The position numbers and the translations under genes are program-made. A stretch of DNA of 64,000 nucleotides, taken from assembly GCA_037951105.1 (NCBI GenBank), contig JBAMJV010002966.1:61001-125000 (forward strand). Direction: 5' to 3'. The notes under the pieces were generated by a model that was not told where the DNA came from, made no database searches, and was given only the letters and a program-made list of their open reading frames with translations. This stretch comes from Echinarachnius parma. Taxonomy: Eukaryota > Echinodermata > Echinoidea > Clypeasteroida > Echinarachniidae. Below, one piece after another: positions 33,626-44,726 of this stretch (positions are counted from its first letter, which is position 1; every line of letters starts with the position of its first letter).

Positions 33626-34540
33626 TAATGTAACTTTTACACTCATATGATAACCTAAATATAATAACATTGCACCATCGATACAAAATAATATAAGTTC
33701 CATATAAATAAGTCCCATATGTCCAATAAAATCTGACGACCCAAATGGAGTTTTCTCATTGTTCATGGTATAATTTCTCAGATAAATATGTCCAATAATA
33801 TCTGTCTCCCTAAACTGTCATGATACAATTTCCAGATAAATATGTCCCAATTATGTCCAATAAAACCTGGCTCTATTATTGAATATATATCATTATAAAA
33901 TAGTTCCATGTAATGGATATAATGATACATACATGTAGATAGTACAACATCAGATCTAGGTAGTATACGCGCTATATAAATGGTACACAAAGTCATCTTA
34001 AATAAAACCATATATTGATTCAGGTACTATGAACAGATATACACTGCTATCCGCAAAAGTGATAAAGTCTGAAGAAAAAATCCATAGAATAATAATACAA
34101 TTCTTGCATTACATTGTGGACTCTAAAGGTTACCACCACCCAAAACTAATATTCTTATTAATGAAAGGTAACATCTTTAGTAGTCCATTCCATTAACAAG
34201 TTCAGAAAAAACTATATATAATTGGAAAACGCATCACCATTCTAAAGCATGCGTTCATGGGTCTGCATGTACGAAGACTACCTTTGTACAGAGCAAACAA
34301 ATCGTCCGGGATTCTATTGTCTCCAAACATACGCGTAAATAGAATTGGCGGACTCGCAAATGTTTGGCGCACACGGAACCATGAAATAATAATGGTTCCG
34401 TAAGTGGTGGTAATTAATTGCATTGTTTATGAATTACACATCCTTTTTCAAAATGTTGAGTATCTATTTGATATCACAAAACGGTAGCAAAACATGTATT
34501 GATGTGTTGTTCTTTGCCTTGTGGTCCCTTTTAAGACGTT
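33626..34540. other. Non-coding stretch with weak local repeats
   Basis: Between 33690 and 33880 the phrase gataaatatgtcc, followed closely by caataaaatctg-like sequence, recurs three times. No gene recognised. Confidence 0.4.
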
Positions 34541-34570
34541 GTTCAATATTTTAAAAAATGTATTGAATTA

Positions 34571-36037
34571 ATGGTTTATCTTTTACAATGCTGCATAGGT
34601 TTTTATGATGGCATCACATACAAATCTTCTCAAGTTGAATACCAGATACATCATGATCTTGATATAATGTCAGATCATATAGAAACTACTTTTGTTGAGA
34701 TTGATAACCCTGGTCAAAAGAATTATTTTGTAGGAGTTGTGTATAGGCCTCCAAATGGTAACTTTCATGATTTCGTAAATGAGATTCAGTCACTCTTAGA
34801 CAATCCACTTTTAGTTGGAAAGTCACTATGTCTCATGGGAGACTTTAATTTGAATGTATTACTTTGTAATAATGATAATCGAATTGATGTTTTTCTAAAT
34901 AATATGTTAATGTCTTTCTCTTTATTGCACCTAATCACTAAGCCAACAAGAATAACAGAAGTCTCCAGTACTTTAATTGATAATATTTTTTGTAATGTAC
35001 AACCATATCCACCCTCTGGAATTATAGTATCTGACATGTCTGATTATTTTCCTGTATACTGTATGTTGTCTTTGGGGAAAGTGGATCGTGAACCTAGAGG
35101 CAGCACGTCTGTCCGTAAAGGTACTCCTGAAAATATTGCTAAATTGAGAGAGGCATTAATTGCAATTGATTGGAAGTATGTTCTTTCAGACCAAAATGTT
35201 GAAAGTGCTTTTGATAATTTCTTGAATAAATGTATGCTGCTGTATGATGAGAATGTTCCACTGGTTGAATATAAAAAGAAAAGTATAATAAAGTTCCTCG
35301 TATGCCATGGATAACTAAATCAATATTAAGGTCAATTACTAAGAAAAATAAGTTGTATTATCAATATAAAAGGAGAAGCTCTGATTCTTTGTGGAGAAAA
35401 TATTCTAATTATAGGAATACTCTTACTTCTGTATTGCGTGTTGCTAAGAAAAATTATTATTCTGTTCAATTTCGAATGACATTTAATAATATTAAGAATA
35501 CATAGAAAGTTATTAGAAGTTTTTCAAAACCATCAGTAAAAACTACGAATGTTAAATGTATAAATGTGAATGGTTGTTCTGTAGAAGATAGACAAATTAT
35601 TGTGGACAATTTTAATGAATATTTTTGTAGTGTTGGGTTGAAACTACAGGACTCTATTCCTAGATGTCAGAAAAACTTTATTGAGTTTATGCAAGAACCC
35701 AATATAGATAGCCTATTGTTAATGCCCACAAATGAAGCAGAATTGTTTAAATTTGTGGGCTCGCTTAAATGTAATAAGAGCCCTGGCTTTGATGGTATAA
35801 AAAATGAATTAATTAAGGATATTATACATGGAATTGTGATACCACTTGTTCATATTTTTAATTTATCTTTCTTATCTGGTATTGTACCAAAGCAAATGAA
35901 AATTGCTAAGGTAGTGCCAGTATTTAAAAAGGGTGATCCTCAAATATTAAGTAATTATAGACCCATTTCATTGCTGACATCATTTTCCAAGATTTTAGAA
36001 AAGCTTATATATGATAGAACAGTAATATTTTTAAATA
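34571..36037 (+). pseudogene. LINE endonuclease-reverse transcriptase, broken and 3'-truncated
   Basis: An apurinic-endonuclease-like domain (34571-35100) shows YRPP, GDFN and LIDNIF. The motif normally reading SDH-x-P-V is SDYFPV, so the catalytic His is Tyr. Then come the linker, MPWITKSIL, and the start of the reverse transcriptase (KCNKSPGFDGI, VVPVFKKGD, NYRPISLLTSFSKILEK). Damage: frameshift near 35290, and a stop at 35503-35505 where a Trp codon is expected (NTxKVI). The reading stops abruptly at 36038 where segmental copy B begins, so RT boxes including YxDD are missing. The N-terminal part of the endonuclease is also absent. The motifs place it in the CR1/L2/Jockey group. A probable 3' end of the same kind of element is at 43093-43257. 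Confidence 0.85.
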
Positions 36038-36856
36038 TGCTCATTACTCGGCCATATAACATCCATTTAACGTGAAATGTTCAGACATTACCTAGTAGAC
36101 ATATCAGATCACAAAATATATGCACATGCCAGCAAAGTTACTAGATCCCTTTGAACAATTGGACTTTGAACCCGGAACTTGGATGGACAAAATCATTTGC
36201 ATTGGCAAGTCTTCTTTGTTGTCTCCTTTAGTATAAGCACATGCAGGAAAGTGATTGTAGACAGTTTCATTGACATGACAAAGCAAGAAGATATATGAGT
36301 TATGTTTGTACTTCAAAACGACCAAATGTGATTAATTGTGTCACATTTAACAGTTAAATGTTGAATCAGTGTCAGTTTTAAATCCAAATAGAAATATTAG
36401 GAAAAGTTTACATTTACATTGGCAAAACTAATTGATCAATATTGTTGAAATAGTTTTAAAAAGCGCTTGTGTAGTAAAATCCGAACCTGAGTATCGTTAA
36501 TTGCAGAAATATCGGTTGAAACTGCAATGCACGCCGCTGAAATTGGGCCAGAATTCACCGCCCGTTCTCCGCCCCTATACGCCGGGCTGGGTATACTGGC
36601 CGACAAGCATGCATACGTGCGCTTGCATTGCTTTTGCATATAGCGTATATGCGGTATAATTACACCTCTGGTAAAAGACTCTTACACCTTATCACTCAAA
36701 TAGTCAGTTTCAAGCAGTTCTTGTCAAAATCTTTACGTTTACAGATAACATGTGATATAATTATTCTTTCACTTGATGGATATGCTTTCAAAGAATATTC
36801 TTTAATTGTGTGTGTGGGGCGTTTCCTAATTCTGTTATTTGGCTTTAAACATTAAC

Positions 36857-37556
36857 CAGTGAGAGAAAAGGTCCCATTAAGGAGATCTCCTATACGGGGT
36901 ATACTCAGCGTACGGACGCAGGATTCATAGCTCAACGCACTGAAAGTTGGCATACACTATGGTATACACACGCAAGGGAGGATTTCCTTGTAAATTGTGA
37001 TTGTTATCATTACTGTTGGTCGCTATTTAGTGTTTCTTACAACAATACTTCTTACAACTGAGAGCGAGGGTAAAAACGCTCATTTAAATAAAACAATCAT
37101 TTTATTCCAAATATATATTTTAATATACCTGTTCATGTACTTGCTAAGTCATTCTTCAATACAATATTGTATATACAAGCACGGTCGTTATAAATAACTT
37201 GAAATGTGTTGTTCATGTTACATGATCACGCAAAGATATGTACACACATATGTTTTTTGTAAATATTAATTTCAATCCCCCTTCCCAATCGTAATGATTT
37301 TAAAAACGATGATCATGATATTAGTTTGATATAAACTGATCAGTAAGTATGATAATGCCTCTGTGTGAAATACATGATCGGCTTCGCTACGATACACATA
37401 CTGAATTACGCGTAAAACGACTCAAACACATCTAGTCGGAGCGATTAGTTTGCTCGCTCAAGTGGCTGAAATATGACACCTGCGCCTCGCCAGCGTACGT
37501 GATCTCCGTTTGGGGGGAAAGCTAGTATCTCCGTAATGGGACCCTTTCCCTCACTG
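36857..37556. mobile_element. TIR element, 700 bp, TTAA(C) target
   Basis: cagtgagagaaaaggtccca faces tgggaccctttccctcactg. Direct repeats ttaac lie at 36852-36856 and 37557-37561, compatible with a TTAA duplication (piggyBac or Kolobok-like targeting). Copy A preserves the approximately empty site. No transposase is seen. Confidence 0.8.
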
Positions 37557-37573
37557 TTAACCAGGCATCCTAG

Positions 37574-37950
37574 ACCCCGTTTACAGTACTCGCCCCCCCC
37601 CCCCCCCCCCCAATTGTGTGCGTTTACAGTGGCGGGCTCGGCCCGGACGCCCTTTCAATATCTTGTCGTAGTGGCGCTCTGCATGTAAACAAACCATTAT
37701 TTTGGGGGCGCGCCGGGGTCACAGTACAAAGGCGCGTTATTTGCAATTAATTGTTTTCCCAATTTGGTACCGCATTTGGCCCTGCGTGCGTTTACAGTGA
37801 GAAAAGCCGCGGCCGAGACAACCTCCAGAGCGGGGCCAAATGCGCGGCCACTTTTGGCCCCGCATTTGGCCTTTTGAGCGTTTACAGTGAAAAAAAAAGC
37901 GAGGCCGAGCCGCGGCTCGGCCCCGCTTTTCTTTTCACTGTAAACGGGGT
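37574..37950. mobile_element. TIR element, 377 bp, ACCCCGTTTACAGT ends
   Basis: accccgtttacagt faces actgtaaacggggt. The flanks cctag / ccttg suggest a 5-bp target duplication with one change. The interior is GC-rich with three further gcgtttacagtg words (near 37619, 37787, 37878), probably subterminal transposase sites. A C run lies at 37595-37611. The site is empty in copy A. Confidence 0.75.
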
Positions 37951-38783
37951 CCTTGTTTTGATATTACAGTAAGATAGTTTCGAGTCTGAAGAAGCAGATT
38001 CCTGTTCAGCGAAGCGAGATGATTTCAAGATTGAACACGTCCAAGCCGTGGTTTCAATTGTCGAATCGTTTGGGGGAGCTAGGAAGAGAGGGGGATGGGG
38101 GTGGGGTTGGGGGCGGGGGAGGCGATACGAATTATTGGAGGCACACCATAATACATTTCTATATTTATGACTGGATATAGCAACACCCAAAGCCTGCACT
38201 TGTTGGTAATCCATGTTTTGAAGAAATGGGCATTTGAAGTTCAGATAAGGTATGTAAAAGACTCTTGTTAGTAAAATTGAAACGATCATATCTTTGCCAA
38301 ATATTGTCCAATGATTTAGAAGGAGGCATGATATCAAAGCGTGTGCTTACGCATTTCTCCTGGCTCGAAAATCAAAATTTTGATTTTTGACGACAAGTGC
38401 AGGATTTTTGTATCAGTGTTCTCCCTTATGTAATGTTTGTCACTGTTATGTCAAATAATTTAGGGCGCATTCCCTCCGTAGCTACGTCACTTACCAACAA
38501 GCCATAATGATTCACTTAGCATTTTGAAGTTTATGGGGGGGGGGGCGGGGGGGGGGGGGGCACGTGGCCACAAATAATTTAACAAACAAAACCCCCAACC
38601 TCCCTGGGTACGTCTATGCCTAGAACTCTAGCAGGACTAAAATACCCAATTGTAATCGTATTACCAGTGGGGATGTTGTTTCGGTTGTTCATATTTAGAT
38701 ATGTTTGATTGAAGTGAACCACTTTGCATTTCCGCTTTGCTCATTAGTCGGTCATATGACTGACATGGTGGAATATAACTTGT

Positions 38784-38890
38784 GGATAAATTGTATTGCG
38801 GAAGGACGAACGTGGTGCATGGGCAGAGTTCGAACTCGTGATATCAAGATCGGAAAGCGCGCTCTACCAATCTTCCCACACCACATCCGG
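38784..38890 (-). mobile_element. SINE head, copy in segment B
   Basis: On the minus strand gaagattggtagagcgcgct (A-box-like) and cacgagttcgaactc (B-box-like) match 32128-32200. The body of the SINE is missing here. Confidence 0.65.
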
Positions 38891-39396
38891 TTAAAGAGTG
38901 TCGCAATTATAATTGTGTTGCGGCTCCTCTCACTTTGTGCCGTATATCCCCCTATGAGCGTCACGTAACTCGCAATATCATTGGTAGTTGTACACAATCA
39001 GTAGAAATATATTTTGATACAATAATTGACGAGAGCTTCGTAATCATTCACCGCAGTAGATACACTACAAACAATGACAAACTGATCAGATGACGTTTGC
39101 TGGTTACACACGTTTCTTTGGATTAATCTATGTATATAAAGTTGTGGTAAGTTATTTGTGATTCTGTGTTGCTGTGCTTACACGGGCATTTACCCACTGC
39201 AGTAGGATTTTTCACCCTTTTTTAAAGTTGGGCATTCTAAACAAAAAAACATTGAAAATGTGTGCTGTTTTATAAATAATTTGCAATCATTGACAACTTC
39301 TACGTGCGGAAAAAGACTCCTTTCTCCTGCCCGATATGAGTTCATGTTGAAATATTCCGTACACTATACTAGAGGTATGCATTTTTGTTGTTGTTA

Positions 39397-39600
39397 AAGG
39401 GACTGTCCCCCTTTTCCAAATCGTCTGAACAGTTTCCAGTTGACGGATGGGGACGAACAAATTTTTTGCTAGCTTTTGCAAAATGGCGAACCGTAGTCAT
39501 GGGCGTTGCTGCATATTTTTCCAGGGAGGGGGGGGGGGGGGGCGGGCTGGCTTCTTTTGCCCAGATATCGGGTGGGGCGTGAAGTGAGGGAGCGGAGCGA
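39397..39600. mobile_element. MITE end plus G-run repeat
   Basis: ttaaagggactgtccc at 39397 continues into sequence shared with 6695-6774. From 39515 a G-run region ending in gagcggagcgactaac resembles the interior of the hAT-like element at 2750-2810. Confidence 0.45.
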
Positions 39601-39837
39601 CTAACTACCATTACTACCATATAAATATTTTGGCGAAACAAAATTGTGAAACGACTATTGGTTATGAAATTATGAGCTGTTGTTTAGGGGGTTTAGTTTT
39701 TTTGGTTCGGTTTAGATAAACTTTCATACACATAATAATTCTGTTTTGTTTGAACGTGAGGTAGCCTTTGCTGTGTTTTTCATTGTTCTCCCAGAGATTC
39801 TTACATTAAATAGTATTACCTCAGTCATTGATTACAG

Positions 39838-40090
39838 ATCCACACTCAAGCCAGCACTTAATGTCTCCCCTCTCTCCACTCCCTGGGGGCACTGTAACAA
39901 GTGCTACTTTAGAAGCGCACACAGTCATGCCTTGCACATAATCACTTTATGTGCTTATCTCGTACACCTTGGTGAAGAGCAGCAATATTAAATAAGTGCC
40001 TTGCTGAAGGCCATTACCAGATGCCGGGTAAACTTTAACCCGCGACCCTCACATTGACTCTAAACACAATGCTTCCACAATTTAAATAAC
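39838..40090 (-). mobile_element. SINE, diverged copy
   Basis: cactccctgggggcactgta, then gaagagcagcaat, then gtgccttgctgaaggc parallel the minus-strand SINE at 31853-32200. On the minus strand gagggtcgcgggttaaagtt is the B-box-like part. Confidence 0.5.
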
Positions 40091-40849
40091 TGATATACAT
40101 TTTTAAAATGTGACCAATATTACTGGACATAGAATAACTGATGTACGTTTTAAAAAGGTACCGGAATTATATCCAGATATCAAGGATCCTGAATAATATA
40201 GTACACCAAAATGGCAGTTTATACATGCATAACGACAATATGCTGTTGCAAATATCTACACTGTTGGGCATATAGTTGGAATATTTTCTGTTTATTCTTT
40301 TTCCTGCTTTTTGCGCCAAATTAATCATTTTAGACTAAAAATAATCATTACATTATGTTTCCCAACTACCAATGTACAATTATTGTAGCAGCATGAATTT
40401 GCATTAATTAATTTATTCTTTTGTTTTGACCTTTGAAAGGCAGGACCTTTGATGATTGGCCCCTTTCCCTGTCCAAAGCGTATGTCCAACAAGTCGTTGT
40501 TATGGGTCATTTCCCAGAATTGGCTGTACAAATTTCAACCAAAATTGGCACAGAGGCTCTTCAGACCATACCCCGTCCAATGCCATTGGCTACCCACCGA
40601 ACGATGCTTGTGCTCCACCCGGAAGGGGTGTCAACAAGCAATGTCCACTATTTCGTTGGACCATCGCAGGTTTAGGTCTGTAAAGTCCTCAGATTTCATC
40701 GAGAGAAGGGTCAAGTAAAGCCAAGATTATCTCTAGGACGTCTACGATTGACCACCAGGATAGATTATCGCAAATTGCTTAACCTGTGCCGTAGAAACCG
40801 GAAATGCCAAAAAGGAGCCTTCGCCGACTATGAAGAAAACACTATGGCC
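40091..40849. other. Unassigned stretch
   Basis: Three overlapping plus-strand frames are open across 40433-40718, which shows low stop density rather than a supported gene. No motif recognised. Confidence 0.35.
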
Positions 40850-41345
40850 CAAGTCCAAATCAAAGTCCAAATAAGTTTCCTTATCGTGGGAGGGGGATAC
40901 CCCCTCACAAACCCTCCCCCCTCTGGCTCTGCCCCAACCCTTGGTCGATTCGTTCCCTCGGGACTCATTCATGGATGTACGTTGTTAGATCATACATAAT
41001 GTTGCATATGGTTATGGAACTGCGTATGATACACATACGATATGTGTGTGTATTTGGGTGCATATTTATTAGTATGTCAATTATTTGTTTTTTCGTGAAA
41101 AATATATTTAAAATTTCTGGTCTATCAAATCATAAGACGCTTACGCAGATACACCCTAACCTAACCCTAACCCTAGCCCAAATTTCCTATCTAGGTATGC
41201 ACCAGATTGCACAATTTCAAGTCCAAAAATGCAATAGCTCCCTACCGTGGGAGGGGGGACACCCCCCTCCCACACCCTCCCCTGCTCAGTCGCTTCGCTC
41301 CTTCGCATTGTCTCACTCTCACCTCTGGCTCAACGTTGGCAACCC
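40850..41345. repeat. Two diverged copies of a G/C-run palindromic repeat
   Basis: 40850-40965 and 41215-41345 both have aagtccaaa, then gtgggagggggnacacccccctc, then accctcccc and a cgcttcgctcc-like end. Between them lies a short telomere-like stretch, ccctaacctaaccctaaccc, near 41155-41178. This kind of sequence also occurs inside hAT-like MITEs. Confidence 0.5.
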
Positions 41346-41509
41346 TGCATTATGTATGTTTGATTATATAGCTTGAACTTCGAATCATATATTTCTGTCT
41401 AGGGTATGCATCAAATCGTACAATTTAAAGCCCAACATATATATTTTTTCAGAAAAAAATTATAGGTAAATATGCCCAAGATATCGATCCTCTTGCAAAT
41501 ACCGGATGT

Positions 41510-42030
41510 GCTCTAGTGGGTAAATATCGCATTACTCGAGGGCTATTCGGTCTTGATACGGTTTGGTATCGGTGTAGTTGCGTGCATCATTCGGGTAGAA
41601 CATTTTCATTCTTTTTTGGGGGGGTTTCATTTTGGCCGAAATCCAAATGGCATCAGAACCGAATCCAGCCCGAATGTTCACCCCGACACCAGATGGATTC
41701 CACTCCGAATCCTCCCCGCATTCCCCGAACCGTCCCCGACACTTCCCCGCAAGCATCGCAATAATTTGTCCGAGTGGGTTCTTTCGAGCACGCTCGAAAG
41801 AACCCACTCCGACAAGATACCGACAATTCCGATACCACTTCGACACCAAACCACTAGCACCCCGAACGTCCCCGCAGCGTCCACGAATTATTCGGTCTCG
41901 TGTCGGTTTGGATTCGGTTTGGCGGTGTGACTGCCCTATGAGCACACGTCTTGAGCAGCGTCGGGGCTTGCCCTGCCCCATTGACCCCCATCACTCACCG
42001 CAGACGCTTCGGTGTTACGCAAGAGTAAAC
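41510..42030. repeat. GC-rich repeat with a perfect 38-nt hairpin
   Basis: 18-bp perfect arms at 41772-41789 and 41792-41809 (gagtgggttctttcgagc) are separated by two bases. The surrounding c/g-rich sequence has ccgacacc, ccgaatcc and ttcggt words on both sides (41545-41580 versus 41889-41925). Open frames cover both strands because stops are rare; I call no gene. Confidence 0.5.
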
Positions 42031-42112
42031 TGTTTTAACTACCAATGAATTGTCCGTTAAAACTTATTAATGAATATTTTTACTTTGAATCGTAATATTC
42101 ACGGTTATTGTA

Positions 42113-43082
42113 TACTCCGCAAAAAAAGAAACTGGACACTTGTATGAGACCAAATATTTCGTATTCATTAACGATAAAATATATGATATTGTATATCAAA
42201 TTAAAGATAAAATTACCCTCTTCAATATTCGCATGAAATCCAGATGGAATCATTCATGCATGACTTGTCACGGTCAATTAACCACACCAAGGTCCGTTTT
42301 CAAAAATAGCAAAAATGGAACATCCACTCAACCATATAAATGTTGATAAGCATAATCTAAAACGCTATATTCATGAGATGGCATAATTTTTCATTACAAA
42401 TGTGACCTTTTCTATCTTCATCTCAATAAAGAGTATAAATGAAGACAAATTGTGAACGTTATAGGTGTTATTTTTATCCAAAAGTAACAAAATGGGGAAT
42501 TCCATGGCAAAGCTTTATTAGTCAAAACCACAGTTTGTGCCCTTATTTCAGCATGAAAATGGTATAAAGTCTTCTCAAGAATTATACCATAGTCCAAAGA
42601 TCTTCAAAACCTGAAGTCACCCTTGGTCAAACATTTGGGCAGTCTTTAACATTTTTTTTAAAATTGCAGGGGACACATGAAATAGACAAGCTTCATGCCT
42701 GTAATACAGACCAGTATGATAATGCTCTCATAACCTGGCCCTGTTTTATTGACAAATTTATATTTCCAGAGTTTGTTCATAACAATAAAGTTGAATAATG
42801 TCATAATTTACTTGCCCCGCTCATCTTGTTTTAAGTGAAACGCTTACTATCATTTCAGTCGAATGGTGTGGTCCTCCATTGTTTTGCTATTTTTGAAAAC
42901 AGACCTTGCTAGTGTTAATTGACTATGGCATTTCATGATTACACGATAACACCTTTAAGTTATACCCTGCATGTAGAGGACTAAATTCCCTTTAATTTGA
43001 TATATGATAATGTACACCTTATCGTACATTAATATGACATATTTCAACTTATACAAGTGTCCAGTTTCTTTTTTGCGGAGTA
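42113..43082. mobile_element. mariner-like MITE with long TIRs, 970 bp
   Basis: tactccgcaaaaaaagaaac followed by tggacacttgta faces its complement; TA is duplicated on each side (42111-42112, 43083-43084). Inverted similarity extends about 230 bp inward, including cgttttcaaaaatagcaaaa. The interior codes for nothing recognisable. It sits directly upstream of a LINE C-terminal fragment. Confidence 0.85.
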
Positions 43083-43092
43083 TACATGAAAT

Positions 43093-43257
43093 TACAACAA
43101 ATTCCACCGCTGGACGTACACTAATGATTTATCTACATATTCTTTACGAAACACAGGACCAGAAGTATGGAATAATATTGATTTCAATAATTGTAATATT
43201 GCTTATAATAATGTTTTTAAAAGGCAATATACAAAATATTTAATTAATCAATATTAA
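43093..43257 (+). pseudogene. LINE reverse-transcriptase C-terminal fragment
   Basis: Fifty-four codons end at the stop 43255-43257 and include LRNTGPEVWNNI and FKRQYTKYLINQY. This is the usual tail of CR1/L2/Jockey-type pol (GPxxWNxLP ... FKxxLKxYL). AT-rich codons match the LINE at 34571-36037, so it may be the same element's 3' end separated by later insertions, but the middle is missing. The sequence to about 43780 is probably its 3' UTR. Confidence 0.65.
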
Positions 43258-43460
43258 TTATGTTTTGTTAATATTTCACCTCTTAAAGAACATCAATTGT
43301 TGTGTCTTTGCTTTAATATGTTAGTAATTGTTTAGGTATTATGGTATGATTAAATTTTAAAGACGATTTGGTTTGCCATACTTTTAAAGTTATTACTCAT
43401 GATAAAAAATAAATATATAAACGTTATAATATAACGTGTATAAGTAATAACTTATAAATA

Positions 43461-43536
43461 AATTTCGGAAAAGGGGTGCACAATCAAAAGCCATATATTA
43501 TATGGCTTTTAATTGTGCACCCCCTTTTCCGAAATT
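43461..43536. repeat. 76-bp loopless hairpin
   Basis: aatttcggaaaagg, then gtgcacaat, then aaaagccatata faces its complement with no loop (centre near 43498). One G indel and one mismatch only. Confidence 0.85.
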
Positions 43537-43789
43537 ATTAATTGATAATTTTGTTATTAACATATTTCTTGAATGGTTCATATTGTAAAGCTTACTTTCA
43601 TTCTCTTATTCTATGTGTGTGTTATTTGTTTTATGCCGTTAATGTAAATAGTTGTAATGCTTTTGTAATTTTTTTGAATCATTTTTTGTTATTGTATATG
43701 AATCTTTGAAATCATGTATTTTTAATTTGAATTTGAATCGGAATAAATTCTCAAATGAATATTTATGTGAAAAATAAGCAAATAAAATT

Positions 43790-43857
43790 GGGCTTTCCCG
43801 GGAATCGATCACGAGACTTCTGGAATGCTAGACTGGCGGTCTACGAACTGAGATGGA
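43790..43857 (-). pseudogene. tRNA-like sequence (SINE head or tRNA pseudogene)
   Basis: On the minus strand ctcagttcgtagaccg corresponds to a D arm and gtgatcgattcccggg to a T arm. The anticodon-arm region reads ctagcat, so the source may be tRNA-Ala-like. The 5' acceptor half does not pair properly, so I do not call a functional tRNA. Confidence 0.4.
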
Positions 43858-43907
43858 AATTAATGGAATTCCGTCCCAAAAAACATTTCCAATGCATATA
43901 TGGATAT

Positions 43908-44046
43908 ATGGCCTTGACCTCGGCAAAATTGCAACACGGGATTTTTTTTCGGAATTCTGTTCAGGAAACCAAAAAAACAAAAAAAGTCCCAAGGAATCGA
44001 AGTTGCGGAAAGTGGTTTCATTTGCATAATATGCAAATTAGGTATT
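43908..44046 (+). mobile_element. Partial copy of the foldback-element arm
   Basis: ccttgacctcggcaaaattg, then cggaattctgttcaggaaac, then gcggaaagtggttt match the outer part of the arm at 44752-44862. Confidence 0.7.
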
Positions 44047-44726
44047 GTTTAAAGGTAAAAATATTAAATTAATTGTTAAAAAATATTTATATACTATATT
44101 GACGCCAGAAAAGTATGGCAACCCAATATTAGTATTATAAGGTACACGATGAACGCATACCCGTACTTGTAATGACTACATAATTTGCATAATATGCAAA
44201 TTAGGTTCCCCAAAAAATAAAATATTCCATATTGTTGAACAAAATAGACCTAGACCTAGACCTAGAGCTATAATTTGATTGGATCAATATGAAGTTATGT
44301 ATTGCTTAAAATCTAGATGCACTATCATAGCCAGAATAGTGTGCACATCTAGTATCAAATGCCAATATACCATAACACACGGTGACACGTATATCACTTC
44401 AACATAATTTGCATATAATTTGCATAATATGTAAATTAATGTCCACACAAATAGTAAAATATTGCACATTTTTATCAAAAAACGGACTTGTTGTGTGAAT
44501 ACAAAGATAACACCTATATTTTTCAGGTCAGTAGTACCAAGTATTTTTGTTAGACATCCTATCAAAATACTAGGCCTGTAATTAAAATGCTTTGCATAAT
44601 AGTCAAATGAGCTATTGAAACGGTTGCTGATAATTTTAGTTTTTATGTAACTTTGCATTTACAAATGAATGAAAACTATAGGCTACAGAATGGTAATCAA
44701 TTTGTACCAAGTTCAACGAACACATC
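44047..44726. other. AT-rich stretch with octamer palindromes
   Basis: atttgcataatatgcaaatt occurs near 44183 and a variant near 44420. It is probably more decayed foldback-family sequence. No gene. Confidence 0.4.

Larger units (their letters stand above)
36039..39400. repeat. Segmental duplication, copy B
   Basis: Matches copy A (30009-32745) and cuts into the LINE at 36038. It carries two extra TIR elements (36857-37556, 37574-37950) absent from copy A, so these inserted after the duplication or were never in A. From 38586 to 38790 it differs, containing the end of a hAT-like element (cctgggtacgtctatg) and an inverted copy of 32858-33010. Confidence 0.8.

Noticed and set aside
41155-41178. 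Telomere-like ccctaa repeats
   Set aside because: Only about three imperfect units inside other repeat sequence; too short to call an interstitial telomere.
43790-43857. Functional tRNA gene on the minus strand
   Set aside because: The T-arm and D-arm are recognisable but the acceptor stem does not pair, so it is listed as a tRNA-derived relic only.
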